From contig CANQUQ010000011.1 in the NCBI GenBank assembly GCA_947627115.1, forward strand, positions 1 through 64,000: DNA of 64,000 bases, read 5' to 3'. This document shows positions 25,934 through 35,267 of the stretch, piece after piece (the first letter of the stretch is position 1; every line of letters starts with the position of its first letter). The DNA comes from an uncultured Acetatifactor sp. (GTDB lineage: Bacteria; Bacillota; Clostridia; Lachnospirales; Lachnospiraceae). The translations under genes were made by a program, and so were the position numbers. The notes beneath the pieces are model-generated. The model saw nothing but the letters and a program-made list of their open reading frames with translations. It was not told where the DNA came from and did not search any database.

Positions 25934-27214
25934 GTGAAGAGGATTATCTTTCATATCGATGTGAACTCAGCCTTCCTTTCCTGGGAGGCTGTTTATCGTT
26001 TGGCGCATAAGGGTGATACAAAAGACCTGAGAGAGTTCCCCTCCGCTGTGGGAGGCGATATGGCGACGAGACACGGCATCATATTGGCCAAGTCCATACC
26101 GGCAAAGAAATATGGGATCAAGACCGGCGAGACGATATTGGAAGCGCAGCGGAAATGCCCCGGCTTGGTGCTGGTGCCGCCTGATTACGGACTGTATGAG
26201 AAGTGCTCTGCCGCATTTATGGAGATTCTGCGGGAATATTCCGATATTGTGGAGCAGTACAGCATAGACGAGGCGTTCCTGGATATGACGGCAAGCTGCG
26301 GATTGTTCGGAGGGCCAGTGGAGACTGCAGAACAGATCAGGGATCATATCAGGGATAAGCTGGGATTTGCGGTAAATATCGGAGTATCCGCCAATAAGCT
26401 GCTGGCAAAGATGGCCGGCGGCTTTAAGAAGCCGGACAGGGTACACACACTGTATCCGGATGAGATACAGGAGAAGATGTGGCCGCTGCCAGTCTCCGAT
26501 TTATTTTTTGTAGGCCGGGCGACTACAGCGAAGCTGCTGAGCTTGGGAATCGGAACGATCGGGGAGCTTGCCGCAGCCGATCCGGAGTGGCTGAAAAGAC
26601 TTCTGAAAAAGCACGGGGAGGTGGTATGGGAGTTTGCCAATGGCGTTGACCTTTCTCCCGTACTGGAACAGCCGCCTGCCAATAAAGGATATGGCAATTC
26701 TGCCACGCTGCCCTGCGATGTGACAGATGCCAAGACAGCAGACCGGGTGCTGTTGGGACTGGCAGAGACAGTGGGAAATCGGCTGCGGTGTGACGGAGTG
26801 CAGATTGAAGTGGTGTCTGTGGGCATTCGGTACTCGGATCTGTCCTATGTGTCCCATCAGAGAGTATTGGAAACGGCTACCGATATCACATGGGAGATCT
26901 ATCAGGCGGCGAGTGAACTGTTCCGGGAACTGTGGAGCGGCGATCCGGTCAGGCATCTTGGCATCCATACCGGGAGGGTGCGGCATGACGGCTTCTTCCG
27001 GCAGGCGTCCCTGTTTGAAAAGGCAGATTATGAGAAGCTTGAAAAAGCTGACCGAATGGTGGATGCGCTGCGGAAGCGGTATGGTAGGGACAGCGTTATG
27101 CGGGCGGCATTTTTACGGCAGCCGAGTGACCGCGTGAGCGGAGGCAGCTCAAGCCCGAAGCATTTGTGCTTGGAAAAAAGGGATGTTGACTGCAGTAAGC
27201 TTCGGATAGATTGA
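25934..27214 (+). CDS. dinB: Y-family DNA polymerase (DinB/Pol IV type)
   Basis: 426 aa with GTG start after AAAGGAAG. Error-prone translesion polymerase. The catalytic acidic residues are visible in HIDVNSAFLSWE (Asp near residue 9) and in YSIDEAFLDMT (Asp-Glu near residues 111-112). A GVSANKLLAKMAG segment follows, then the thumb/HhH region and the little finger domain. The gene is more GC-rich than the island on both sides, suggesting host origin or a different donor. A LexA-type operator precedes it and a small gene follows in the same transcript. Confidence 0.95.
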   Translation: MKRIIFHIDVNSAFLSWEAVYRLAHKGDTKDLREFPSAVGGDMATRHGIILAKSIPAKKYGIKTGETILEAQRKCPGLVLVPPDYGLYEKCSAAFMEILREYSDIVEQYSIDEAFLDMTASCGLFGGPVETAEQIRDHIRDKLGFAVNIGVSANKLLAKMAGGFKKPDRVHTLYPDEIQEKMWPLPVSDLFFVGRATTAKLLSLGIGTIGELAAADPEWLKRLLKKHGEVVWEFANGVDLSPVLEQPPANKGYGNSATLPCDVTDAKTADRVLLGLAETVGNRLRCDGVQIEVVSVGIRYSDLSYVSHQRVLETATDITWEIYQAASELFRELWSGDPVRHLGIHTGRVRHDGFFRQASLFEKADYEKLEKADRMVDALRKRYGRDSVMRAAFLRQPSDRVSGGSSSPKHLCLEKRDVDCSKLRID

Positions 27215-27227
27215 GGAAGGTGGGGCT

Positions 27228-27539
27228 ATGGCATTTGGCATAGGAATCAATTCACAGCAGGCTGACGCAGGGCAGATCAAAGGCAGACAGCGAGAGGTCG
27301 CCTGTCAATGTTGGTTCACAAGTACGGGAAAGATTACCCCGATGATGCTGAAGATACGCGATGAGGACGGCGAGATCAGAACGGTACGCCGGATACAGGT
27401 GTTGTCTTGGGAGGAAAAGATGTATGCCGGCATACCGTCTCTGGAGTTTGACTGCGTGATAACGATTCTGGAGCAGGAAATCCGTGTGAAACTGGTCTAC
27501 TATAAGGAGGAAAACCGCTGGGTGCTTGTCTATCGTTGA
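27228..27539 (+). CDS. Small conserved-looking protein downstream of dinB
   Basis: 103 aa; starts 13 bp after dinB with GGTGGGG upstream of the ATG. Predicted mostly beta-strand (CQCWFTSTGKITPMMLKIRDEDG; EIRTVRRIQVL; FDCVITILEQEIRVKLVYY), with a compact C-terminus. I recall similar small genes beside Y-family polymerases in Lachnospiraceae but know no function. It should be co-induced with dinB by DNA damage. Confidence 0.7.
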   Translation: MAFGIGINSQQADAGQIKGRQREVACQCWFTSTGKITPMMLKIRDEDGEIRTVRRIQVLSWEEKMYAGIPSLEFDCVITILEQEIRVKLVYYKEENRWVLVYR

Positions 27540-27754
27540 CGGGCGGTGGGGACAGTTCATCATTCTAGGTGTCGCTCCCGGTTCCGGTCAGATTCCGGCG
27601 GCGGATTTATCCACTTGTGCAGTATTAAATTTCACTGCAGGTTAGAGGTGCGGAAGTTAAGATTTCAATTTTAGGTGAGAATCTTTATCATAAACCAATA
27701 TTGAAAATATAAAAACAGCATGATAAAATAATACGCGATAAGGATGTCAAAACG

Positions 27755-27785
27755 CAACTCTGGAGAAGTAATTCCTCCAGAGTTG
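27755..27785. repeat. Perfect 11-bp inverted repeat before yhcG-like gene
   Basis: CAACTCTGGAG - 9-nt loop - CTCCAGAGTTG. There is no T-run after it, so it is not a normal terminator. It lies just upstream of the DUF1016 gene and could be an operator or a transcript-stability hairpin. The rest of the 27540-27812 gap shows no gene. Confidence 0.6.
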
Positions 27786-27812
27786 TGAGTGAAAAACAGG
27801 TGGTGGATAAGC

Positions 27813-28901
27813 ATGGATAACAGAAAGCACATGGGGGAAAATAGAGAGGGAGTTATATTTCCGATTGCTCCAAATTTATCCGAAATGAGCGATAGTTATA
27901 TGCAGTTTATTGAGAAAATTAAAGAGCAAATCCGCACGCAAAGGATTTCTGTTGTTATGAAGGCAAATTCCAGTATGATTTGCCTTTACTGGACAATTGG
28001 AAAAGCTATTTTAGAGAAACAGGAAGAAGAAGGATGGGGAGCCAAGGTTATTGATCGTATGGCCGAAGATTTGAAGGAAGCGTTTCCTGACATGTCCGGC
28101 TTTTCTCCAAGAAATATCAAGTATATGCGCAAATTTGCCCTGTGCTGGCCAGACTATGAAATTGTGCAACGGGTCGTGGCACAAATTCCATGGAGAACAA
28201 ACCGGACACTACTTGATAAATTGGATACAGCTGAGAGCCGGAGATGGTATGCTCAAAAAGTAATTGAAAATGGCTGGAGCAGTACAATTCTTGAACTTCA
28301 AATCCAAAATAAATTGATGGAGCGTGCCGGAAAGACGGTCAATAATTTCCCGGCTGCGTTGCCGCCGCTTGATTCTGACATGGCAAATCAAGTATTTAAA
28401 GATCCCTATTTATTTGATTTTTTAGGTACGGATATGCCCAGACGCGAGGTGGAAATCGAGAGACAGTTGATAGAGCATATTCAGAATTTCCTTTTGGAAC
28501 TTGGTCAGGGATTTGCTTTTGTGGGGAGGCAAGTCCATATGGAAGTCGGCGATCAGGATTATTATATTGATCTGCTGTTCTATCACTTGAAACTGCGCTG
28601 CTATGTGGTGATTGAGTTGAAAACCTGCGATTTTGAGCCGGGTTTTATCGGTCAACTGAATATGTATCAGAATGTGGTAGATGACATTTTACGCCACCCG
28701 GACGATAAGCCGACGATTGGTTTGCTTCTTGTCAAAGGAAAGAATAAGACCGTTGTTGAGTATTCTCTCGCGGGGTATCAAAATCCCATAGGCGTGGCAG
28801 AGTGGAAAAACCAGATTGCACGCGCTTTGCCCGAAGAGCTGAAAAGCAGTTTGCCGACGGTAGAAGAGATAGAGAAAGAACTGGAGGATAAGAATGATTG
28901 A
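27813..28901 (+). CDS. YhcG/DUF1016 family PD-(D/E)XK nuclease
   Basis: About 362 aa (ATG 27813; an upstream in-frame GTG at 27789 has no Shine-Dalgarno). The N-terminal DUF1016_N helical domain shows LYWTIGKAILEKQEEEGWGAKVI, here split as LYWTIGKAI and EEGWGAKVI, and FSPRNIKYMRKFA. The C-terminal nuclease domain has the PD-(D/E)XK-type core: YYIDLLFYH (Asp) then YVVIELKT (Glu-x-Lys). GQLNMY follows. These proteins recur in defence and restriction islands and belong to the restriction-endonuclease-like superfamily. A second, truncated copy lies at 35566-35751. Confidence 0.85.
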   Translation: MDNRKHMGENREGVIFPIAPNLSEMSDSYMQFIEKIKEQIRTQRISVVMKANSSMICLYWTIGKAILEKQEEEGWGAKVIDRMAEDLKEAFPDMSGFSPRNIKYMRKFALCWPDYEIVQRVVAQIPWRTNRTLLDKLDTAESRRWYAQKVIENGWSSTILELQIQNKLMERAGKTVNNFPAALPPLDSDMANQVFKDPYLFDFLGTDMPRREVEIERQLIEHIQNFLLELGQGFAFVGRQVHMEVGDQDYYIDLLFYHLKLRCYVVIELKTCDFEPGFIGQLNMYQNVVDDILRHPDDKPTIGLLLVKGKNKTVVEYSLAGYQNPIGVAEWKNQIARALPEELKSSLPTVEEIEKELEDKND

Positions 28902-29093
28902 TGAAAATATGCCGATCGAGGAAGAAGATAATATAAGACGAAATTGCTCCAATACAAAGCAGTAAAAAATGAACAGGAAATAGATGTCTTTCTTCAGGGA
29001 CGATTTCATACGATTGCATCTCATGCATCTCAATAGAAGATGAAGAAAAGGGATTAGATATAGATATGCGACCATATAAAAAATTGACTATGT
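28902..29093. other. Gene-poor remnant DNA after yhcG
   Basis: Only very short broken frames occur (for example a 23-codon one at 28894-28965 and EIDVFLQGRFHTIASHASQ in another frame). They look like scraps of lost genes but I cannot identify them. Confidence 0.4.
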
Positions 29094-29228
29094 ATGGGAA
29101 ACATCATAGAAAGTAATGAAAGTTTACATACTCCGGATTTTAAACTCATCGAATTCGACGGGTTTAGAAGTGAATCTGGACTACATGCATTTACTATGTC
29201 TTCAATGAAATGGATGCTCGTGTCATGA
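29094..29228 (+). pseudogene. KilA-N domain fragment
   Basis: A 44-codon frame includes TPDFKLIEFDGFRSESGLHAF and the following TMSSMKWM; the first 20 residues of that, TPDFKLIEFDGFRSESGLHA, fit the core of phage KilA-N (APSES-like) DNA-binding proteins. The catalytic-length protein should be ~250 residues, so this is a fragment of a prophage-type gene. No other phage genes were found beside it. Confidence 0.6.
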
Positions 29229-29316
29229 TGGTTCATTTTTATCAGAGTTATTTTTATGATCTACAATACGAATCAGGCACAGAAGCGTAAGAACATGTCG
29301 AAGAAGACTGTAAAGC

Positions 29317-29759
29317 TTGAAGCATAGATATATTGAAACTCTGAATACTGTGAAGCTGGTTCTGAGGAACAATATTGATATACGAAAAAATAAAACATCA
29401 AATAAAACGTCAGATAAAACTTCAAAGGAGTTTTTAAATTCGGCAATGTCCGAATTAATGTCCGAATCAGTGTCCAAATCAATGTACGAATTGGAGAGAA
29501 CAAGGATGCAGAAGATTTTGAGTTATTTGGACGTAAATAAGGAAATTATCAGTTCTATTGCAGCGAAATTACAGAAGTCGAAATAAAGACAGCAAGCAGG
29601 TTGTTGTCAAAGGCAGAAAAACTGGATATTCTAAAAAGTGTTGGAAAACAAAGAATAAAGTATATTTCAAAAAATAAGATGCCCGATTTGATATTTGGAA
29701 CTTTGCCGCAGAGCACACTTCATGCCCCCACAGCATGGTTGCAGGCGGTTGACAAATAA
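29317..29759 (+). pseudogene. Frameshifted winged-helix C-terminal relic (AlbA/ATPase-type regulator)
   Basis: One frame (29317-29586, TTG start) ends ELERTRMQKILSYLDVNKEI and SSIAAKLQKS. The next frame continues EIKTASRLLSKAEKLDILK and SVGKQRIKYISK to a stop at 29757. Joined, the break near 29577 lies inside a classic winged-helix (AAxLLxxEIKTASRLLxKAEKLgiLkSVGKxxxKYY). Such winged helices end AlbA_2 transcriptional-regulator-type proteins. The upstream enzyme domain is gone. The following 100 bp to the kinase gene hold no gene. Confidence 0.6.
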
Positions 29760-29859
29760 CGTATTATATGTTGTAATTTAGTCAAAGATGCCAAAAGAAT
29801 GCCATACGATCTGAAAACAAACGCATATGTGCAGTATACTATCGGAGAGCTGTGAACTT

Positions 29860-32070
29860 ATGAAACGATCAAAAAGCAAACGTTTCTATGCATTATTTAT
29901 TTTATTTATCATAATAGTATTTTTTGGGGCGATATATGTATATTCGATCGTGACAGGAAATATCCTCGAAGATGCGGCAGTCGACAACATCAGGGAAGTT
30001 GCTGTACATGACCGTAATACAATTACTATGTTCATTGAATCTAATTGGAAGAACCAGCAGCGCATAGGCGAAAGACTGAAACGAAACAGTCGGGAACTTA
30101 AAACGGTAAGCCAAATAAACGAATATCTGGGAATTGAAGCGTATGAATCAACATTTGATAAAGTCTATCTGCTGATGGAAGACGGTTCCTATTATACCGA
30201 TATTACTTACAGAAAAGGCAGCGAAGATCCGGATTATTACCCGTATATGAATCTGTTCGCAGATACTGACAGTTACAAAGTCATCGGTTACGATTCCCTT
30301 CCTGTAATGGGCTCCGATAAAGTTGTAATTTACGGTTATAGACTGCCGGACAATCCGCAGGATGCAGTATTATCCGGCATCAAAATAGGCGAAGATCAAA
30401 AAGAGGTCTATGCCGTGATAGGAATCTGCAAGAGGTCTTCTATTGTGGACGGTCTTGTCATTGAAAATTATGTTGATGAATCAGGCAATACGCAAGGCTA
30501 CAGTTCGGTAGTCGATAATAAAGGCGAATATGTTGTGGACAGAAAAGATGCGGCAAGCTCTGTTTCTGATAATTTGTTCGACATAGTGAAACGCTGTGAC
30601 AGATCTAACCTCACGTCCGCCGATGTACAGGAAAAAATGCTTGCAGGCGAAGAATTTTGGTTCTATATGGAAAAAAACGGTGTTCGTGAACTGAACTACT
30701 GTGCTCCGTTGAACAGCAGCAGTGTTGACTGGTATTTTATCATGTCGGTAAGCGATCAGGTGGTGAAAGACCAGACAAAATTATTTGTTCTGCTTATCAT
30801 TGCGGCAATGAGCGCTGCGATCATTGTCATTATCAGTGCATTCGTATTGACCGTTATCATGCAGAGAAAAACTCAGATAGCCTACGCTCAGGAAAAGGCA
30901 CAAAGCGAATTTTTGTCCAATATGAGCCACGAGATCCGCACGCCGTTGAATGGTATTGTCGGATTGAATTACCTGATGATGAATGCAATTGATACTCCGG
31001 AGAAACATCTTCAGATAAAAGAGTGGCTGAAGAAATCGCAGAATACGGCAGAATATCTGCTTGCGCTCATAAACGATGTGCTGGATATATCCAAACTCCA
31101 GGCGGGGAAAGTGGAAGTCACCCGTGCCCCGATGCTTGTCGAAACAATGGCAGAGTCTGTTTGTTCCATGCAGTACGATAATATTACAGGACATGGCGTG
31201 GAATTTATAAAAGATATCCATGTAACAGTCCCGTGCATACAGGGTGATGAGGTACATATCAAACAGGTGCTTATGAACATTGTCGGCAATGCGGCAAAAT
31301 TTACTCCGGCAGGCGGATCGATAAAATTTTCGGTAAATCAAAGCATGATTGACGAAAATCATGTTATGACTACGTTTGTCTGTGCGGATACAGGCTGCGG
31401 AATGAGTAAGGAATTTCTGAATGAAATATTTAATAAATTTACCCAGGACCGCAGCAGCACCACCAACTCCACCAAAGGTACAGGATTAGGAATGGCTATC
31501 AGCAAGCTGCTTGTAAATGCAATGGGAGGAGAAATAAGTGTAGAGAGCGAATTGAACAAAGGCAGTACGTTTACCGTTGAAATTCCTGCTGAAATTTGTG
31601 AAATTCCCGACTATCTGAAGATAAATTCGGAGGATGCTGAAAAAACAGCTGATCCTTCCGGTAACGGTGCCGAGTCAACGAAAATTCTTGTTGCCGAAGA
31701 TAACGAACTGAATGCGGAAATACTGATGGAGATACTGAGCCAGTTCGGATTTGTTCCGGTGCATGCTCAGAACGGTCTGGAGGCTGTGGATATCTTTGAG
31801 AGATCAAAGATAAACGAGTTCAAAATAATCCTTATGGATGTGCGTATGCCTGTCTTGGACGGCTGTGAGGCATCGGCAAGGATCAGGGAGCTTGACCGTG
31901 AAGATGCCAAGACCGTTACCATATTTGCCTGTACCGCAAACAGTTTTCAGGAGGACAGGGTCAAGGCTTTAGGCAGCGGAATGGACGACTTTTTAACAAA
32001 GCCGATAGATGTCAATACCCTGCTTCGTAAAATGGAGAAAATCAATCGTGAAAAACATAACAGTCAATAA
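29860..32070 (+). CDS. Hybrid sensor histidine kinase with receiver domain
   Basis: 736 aa. ATG 29860 (GGAGAG upstream) is preferred to ATG 29827. First transmembrane helix ~9-30, extracellular dCache-like sensor ~35-305, second helix ~308-332. The HisKA box is NMSHEIRTPLNG with phospho-His at about 357. HATPase motifs are NIVGNAAKF, DTGCGMS and GTGLGMAIS. A C-terminal receiver (~607-730) has ILVAEDNELNAE, phospho-Asp in ILMDVRMP and the Lys in DFLTKPID. The next gene, a lipoprotein binding protein, overlaps its end, suggesting that sugar or peptide binding is fed to this kinase. No separate DNA-binding response regulator is adjacent. Confidence 0.93.
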   Translation: MKRSKSKRFYALFILFIIIVFFGAIYVYSIVTGNILEDAAVDNIREVAVHDRNTITMFIESNWKNQQRIGERLKRNSRELKTVSQINEYLGIEAYESTFDKVYLLMEDGSYYTDITYRKGSEDPDYYPYMNLFADTDSYKVIGYDSLPVMGSDKVVIYGYRLPDNPQDAVLSGIKIGEDQKEVYAVIGICKRSSIVDGLVIENYVDESGNTQGYSSVVDNKGEYVVDRKDAASSVSDNLFDIVKRCDRSNLTSADVQEKMLAGEEFWFYMEKNGVRELNYCAPLNSSSVDWYFIMSVSDQVVKDQTKLFVLLIIAAMSAAIIVIISAFVLTVIMQRKTQIAYAQEKAQSEFLSNMSHEIRTPLNGIVGLNYLMMNAIDTPEKHLQIKEWLKKSQNTAEYLLALINDVLDISKLQAGKVEVTRAPMLVETMAESVCSMQYDNITGHGVEFIKDIHVTVPCIQGDEVHIKQVLMNIVGNAAKFTPAGGSIKFSVNQSMIDENHVMTTFVCADTGCGMSKEFLNEIFNKFTQDRSSTTNSTKGTGLGMAISKLLVNAMGGEISVESELNKGSTFTVEIPAEICEIPDYLKINSEDAEKTADPSGNGAESTKILVAEDNELNAEILMEILSQFGFVPVHAQNGLEAVDIFERSKINEFKIILMDVRMPVLDGCEASARIRELDREDAKTVTIFACTANSFQEDRVKALGSGMDDFLTKPIDVNTLLRKMEKINREKHNSQ

Positions 32071-33466
32071 AAAAATGAGAAAAAGAATTACTGCATTTTT
32101 ATTGCAGATCATCATAGCGGTGTCATTTTTATTGTGCTTTGCCGGTTGTTCTGGACAGAAAGAACCAGTAAAAGAAATTATTATCAAAGTGCCTCATACC
32201 AGTACTATGAATTGCATTTCTGATGAAAATATTAAAAATGCCTATACTCTCCTCGAACTTGCAAGCAAGGATTTTATGGCACAGTATGATAAAGAGGTCA
32301 AAATAAAAGTCATAGAATTTGACGGCGGTGAGGAAACTAAGGCAATCACCAATTCTTTCGGTACAAGCGATGCGGCCGATATATTGTATGACGGATTTTT
32401 CAATATGAGCTCGTTTATCCATACAGGAAAAGTTGTTCCTATAGACGATGTCCTTACACCGGAAATGAAAGAGGATATATCTCCTGCTTATTTGGAACAG
32501 GGACGATTTGATGATAAGCTCTATATGCTGCCCTATATGAGTTCCGAGAACATTCTCATATATAACAGGGAAATGCTTGAAAAATACGGTTTGAGCGAAT
32601 ATATTGACGAAGGTGCAGTGATTTCGAACTGGAGCATGGAGGACTGGACAAAAATACTGAATACACTTGCGGATGGATTTGCAAAAGAAGGCAAAGGGAA
32701 AGTCCCTATGATGATGTACGCAAAAGATAATCAGGGCGATACTCATATCATGACGATGCTCCGCGCTTTCGGCGGTGATCTGTTTGACAGCAGCAATAAT
32801 TTTGATCTTGTTGATGATCCCGATGTTATTTCTGCTCTCAGGTGGCTTCAGAACGGTGTGGATGCAGGTTGGTATCTGCCTGTTCCGTATGACAAAACAA
32901 TGTCCGATAACAGCAGTAAATTCAAAATGGACGAGCTTACCTTTTATAACTTTAATCTGGGAAGTTCAACGTACAGCAGAGTAATAGAAGATTACAATGC
33001 GCAGACAAATACTTTTAAAAAATACGGCTTTGTGAATTACCCCGGTAATCACTGCACGATCTTCAACGAGGGATTTGAGATTTTCGACAACGGCGACAGC
33101 GAAAAAATAGAAATAGCGAAAGATTTCCTTAGATTTTTCTATGAAACCGATAAATGGCTCGAATGTTCCGCAGGAAGTATCCCTGTAAGCAAAAAAGTCA
33201 TGGAAAAATATAAAGATGATATTTTGCTCTTGGAGGCGTTCTCACAGAATACCGTAAATTCAGTTGATTATACACATAACCTCCCGAACTGGCAGGGAAG
33301 TGAAAATTCTGTCAGGAGCGTATTTTACAAAGAAATAGCGTTGCTTATGACCAAAGATGCAGACGGTAATTTTGCTGTTACTCCTGAAGAATGCGCAAGT
33401 AATTTACAGGAAAAATTAAATACGGCTATATCTGAAGGACGTAAGAACAGTACGCTTCATGAGTAA
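32048..33466 (+). CDS. Extracellular solute-binding lipoprotein (ABC type 1 family)
   Basis: About 472 aa from GTG 32048, which has GGAGA upstream and overlaps the kinase by 23 bp; ATG 32075 is the alternative but has no Shine-Dalgarno. A signal peptide ends in the lipobox CFAGC, so the mature protein is lipid-anchored outside. The body shows the SBP_bac_1 pattern: ADILYDGFFNMSSF, LYMLPYMSSENILIYNREML, and MLRAFGGDLFD. No ABC permease or ATPase is next to it, so it probably serves as a ligand receptor for the overlapping kinase, or works with a permease elsewhere. Confidence 0.88.
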   Translation: MKNITVNKKMRKRITAFLLQIIIAVSFLLCFAGCSGQKEPVKEIIIKVPHTSTMNCISDENIKNAYTLLELASKDFMAQYDKEVKIKVIEFDGGEETKAITNSFGTSDAADILYDGFFNMSSFIHTGKVVPIDDVLTPEMKEDISPAYLEQGRFDDKLYMLPYMSSENILIYNREMLEKYGLSEYIDEGAVISNWSMEDWTKILNTLADGFAKEGKGKVPMMMYAKDNQGDTHIMTMLRAFGGDLFDSSNNFDLVDDPDVISALRWLQNGVDAGWYLPVPYDKTMSDNSSKFKMDELTFYNFNLGSSTYSRVIEDYNAQTNTFKKYGFVNYPGNHCTIFNEGFEIFDNGDSEKIEIAKDFLRFFYETDKWLECSAGSIPVSKKVMEKYKDDILLLEAFSQNTVNSVDYTHNLPNWQGSENSVRSVFYKEIALLMTKDADGNFAVTPEECASNLQEKLNTAISEGRKNSTLHE

Positions 33467-33518
33467 GACCTGTTCCCAATGGGAAAGCACCGCCATGCAA
33501 ACAGGGGGAATCTGTAAA

Positions 33519-34031
33519 ATGCCGAAAGTATCGAACAAAGAGAACAAAAATGTGTATTTCCAAAGAAGGGAAGAGCTTAAACTCACAAGAGACCAGGCCA
33601 GTGAGCTGCTTGAGTCAATACCTCCGGAGAGAATCGAGAAGATAGAGAATGAAAGAGTGGAGCCGCATCCGGAAGAAATACTGATAATGGCTCAAAAATA
33701 TAAATCCCCTGAGTTATGCAATTACTACTGCTCGAAGCAGTGCCCCATAGGAAAACAGTATGTGCCTGAAGTCAAGATCCAGGCCCTGTCCCAGATCGTG
33801 TTGAAGATGGTGGACTCATTGAACACAATGCAGGACAGCCAGCGGCGATTCATTGGCATTACCGCGGACGGTGTGATTGATGATACGGAGATTGATGATT
33901 TCGTCAACATTCAGGAGCAGCTAGAAGAAATATCCATAGCTGTCGAGGCACTGCAGTTATGGACGGAGCAAATGGTCGCCAATGGCGGGATGAATATGGA
34001 AAAATATGAGGCCCGTAGGAATAAAAAATAG
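33519..34031 (+). CDS. XRE-type helix-turn-helix regulator with Cys motif
   Basis: 170 aa from ATG 33519 (AGGGGGAA upstream); earlier in-frame starts at 33459 and 33495 lack a site. The N-terminal ~60 residues are a Cro/C1-type HTH (REELKLTRDQASELLESIPPE is split by the helix turn: LTRDQASELL then PERIEKIENER). A YYCSKQCPIG motif follows, as in a group of Firmicutes XRE proteins I recognise, and then a helical coiled C-terminus. It follows the binding-protein gene and ends at a clear terminator. Confidence 0.85.
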   Translation: MPKVSNKENKNVYFQRREELKLTRDQASELLESIPPERIEKIENERVEPHPEEILIMAQKYKSPELCNYYCSKQCPIGKQYVPEVKIQALSQIVLKMVDSLNTMQDSQRRFIGITADGVIDDTEIDDFVNIQEQLEEISIAVEALQLWTEQMVANGGMNMEKYEARRNKK

Positions 34032-34049
34032 CGAAGAACAAGGCGCCTG

Positions 34050-34090
34050 GCGTCTTCTCTCCCAAAAGGAAAGAAGGCGCTGTTATTTTG
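34050..34090 (+). terminator. Intrinsic terminator after the HTH gene
   Basis: GCGTCTTCTCTCC - CAAAA - GGAAAGAAGGCGC, then TGTTATTTT. The stem is nearly perfect (two wobble or mismatched pairs). Confidence 0.7.
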
Positions 34091-34195
34091 CTCATTTTTA
34101 TAAAATAACCGGGTTATCTCGCTGAATTGTTCCTGTTGTTTTATTCCTTCGGACGATATCATTGAAGTATGAAAACAAGAAAAGAGAGATGCGAA

Positions 34196-34351
34196 ATGAA
34201 TGTTAAACAAAGAATGATTTCTCTGAAACTCTTAAAAGAACAAAAGGATCATTCAGAGTTTTTTGAGGTAATCGGCGTAGCTGCCAAAGTAAGAGTAAAT
34301 GGCAGCAAAAAAGAAACTGATGAGAAAAAATATTCTAATACGAGGGAGTGA
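34196..34351 (+). CDS. Small hypothetical protein
   Basis: 51 aa from ATG 34196 (GAGAGA 7 nt upstream; an in-frame ATG at 34169 is weaker). Basic N-terminus (MNVKQRMISLKLLKEQKDH) and polar C-terminus. Similar tiny proteins precede exonuclease or antirepressor genes in Lachnospiraceae mobile regions (memory only). It is separated from the exonuclease gene by 5 bp, so the two are probably one transcript. Confidence 0.5.
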   Translation: MNVKQRMISLKLLKEQKDHSEFFEVIGVAAKVRVNGSKKETDEKKYSNTRE

Positions 34352-34356
34352 AATTT

Positions 34357-35022
34357 ATGTGTCAGTATGCAGTAGTTGATCTTGAAATGTGTAAGGTTCC
34401 ATGCGGAACAAAAAAGGATAAATATCCTTGGAGACATGAAACGATTCAAATAGGAGCGGTGTTGTTGAATGAAGCTTTGGAAATTGTAGATGAGTTTTCT
34501 ACATATGTATTTCCGCAGTTCGGATTCATAGATACCTTCATAAATGACCTTACGGGAATCAGCGAAGAAGATGTACAGAATGCTCCGAGTATGGAGGAAG
34601 CGCTGCGGAGATTTGTCAATTGGCTCCCTGATGATGTGAAGGCTGTTTCGTGGAGCAGGAGTGACGAACAGCAGATCCGTCACGAGACCGAAGCAAAAGG
34701 GATACATATTGAAAATCTCGACGCAATCCTGGATAACTGGATCGACTGTCAGGAGACGTTCGGAGAAAAGATGAATTCCTCCAAGCGTTATAAATTGTCG
34801 GAAGCGTTAGTCGCCGCAGACATTATGTATAAGGACGGTGCTCATGACGGACTGGTGGACGCATATAATACGGCGCTTTTATTTGCCAAAATGGAAAGAG
34901 AACCCCAATTGGTGCTGAATCCATATTATGAAAATGCAATTTCAGACGAAAGTAGCGACAGTGGGTTTACGATTGGCAATCTGTTTGCAGGTGTTGACCT
35001 GCGAAGCTTATTGACGGCATAA
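34357..35022 (+). CDS. DEDD-family 3'-5' exonuclease (RNase T/DNA Pol III epsilon-like)
   Basis: 221 aa from ATG 34357 (GAGGGAG 9 nt upstream). Exo I motif is VVDLEM (Asp-x-Glu) near residue 6; exo II is in the WLPDDVKAVSWSRSDEQQI region; exo III is the H-x4-D of AHDGLVDA near residue 170. Fold and length fit the KapD/inhibitor-of-KinA-type exonuclease group. It probably processes DNA or RNA ends; substrate unknown. It stands in the patchy part of the island. Confidence 0.8.
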   Translation: MCQYAVVDLEMCKVPCGTKKDKYPWRHETIQIGAVLLNEALEIVDEFSTYVFPQFGFIDTFINDLTGISEEDVQNAPSMEEALRRFVNWLPDDVKAVSWSRSDEQQIRHETEAKGIHIENLDAILDNWIDCQETFGEKMNSSKRYKLSEALVAADIMYKDGAHDGLVDAYNTALLFAKMEREPQLVLNPYYENAISDESSDSGFTIGNLFAGVDLRSLLTA

Positions 35023-35036
35023 ACAATAATCCGGTC

Positions 35037-35215
35037 GACTTTGATGTATCGAAGTACAAGATGATTTTGCAACATGGATGGCGGTTCTTGAAGATGCATC
35101 GGCGAAAGCGAAAGAACAGGAGGTGATTAACGAGAAAAAGACTGTAAGGGCAGTACTGAAAATACCTTCACATCCAGATGTGTGGGACATGCAAAAAGAG
35201 CAGCGACGGTAGTCA
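35037..35215 (+). pseudogene. Frameshifted remnant of an unidentified gene
   Basis: NPVDFDVSKY in one frame continues in the next as DDFATWMAVLEDASAKAKEQ, then a short KIPSHPDVWDMQKEQRR end at a TAG. The smooth continuation across one base suggests a recent frameshift in a ~60-residue protein or a fragment. The family is not recognised. Confidence 0.4.
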
Positions 35216-35267
35216 CATTTATATCTACTGTGGAAGTCAACGCAATCAAAAAAGGAGGTGTCGTAAG

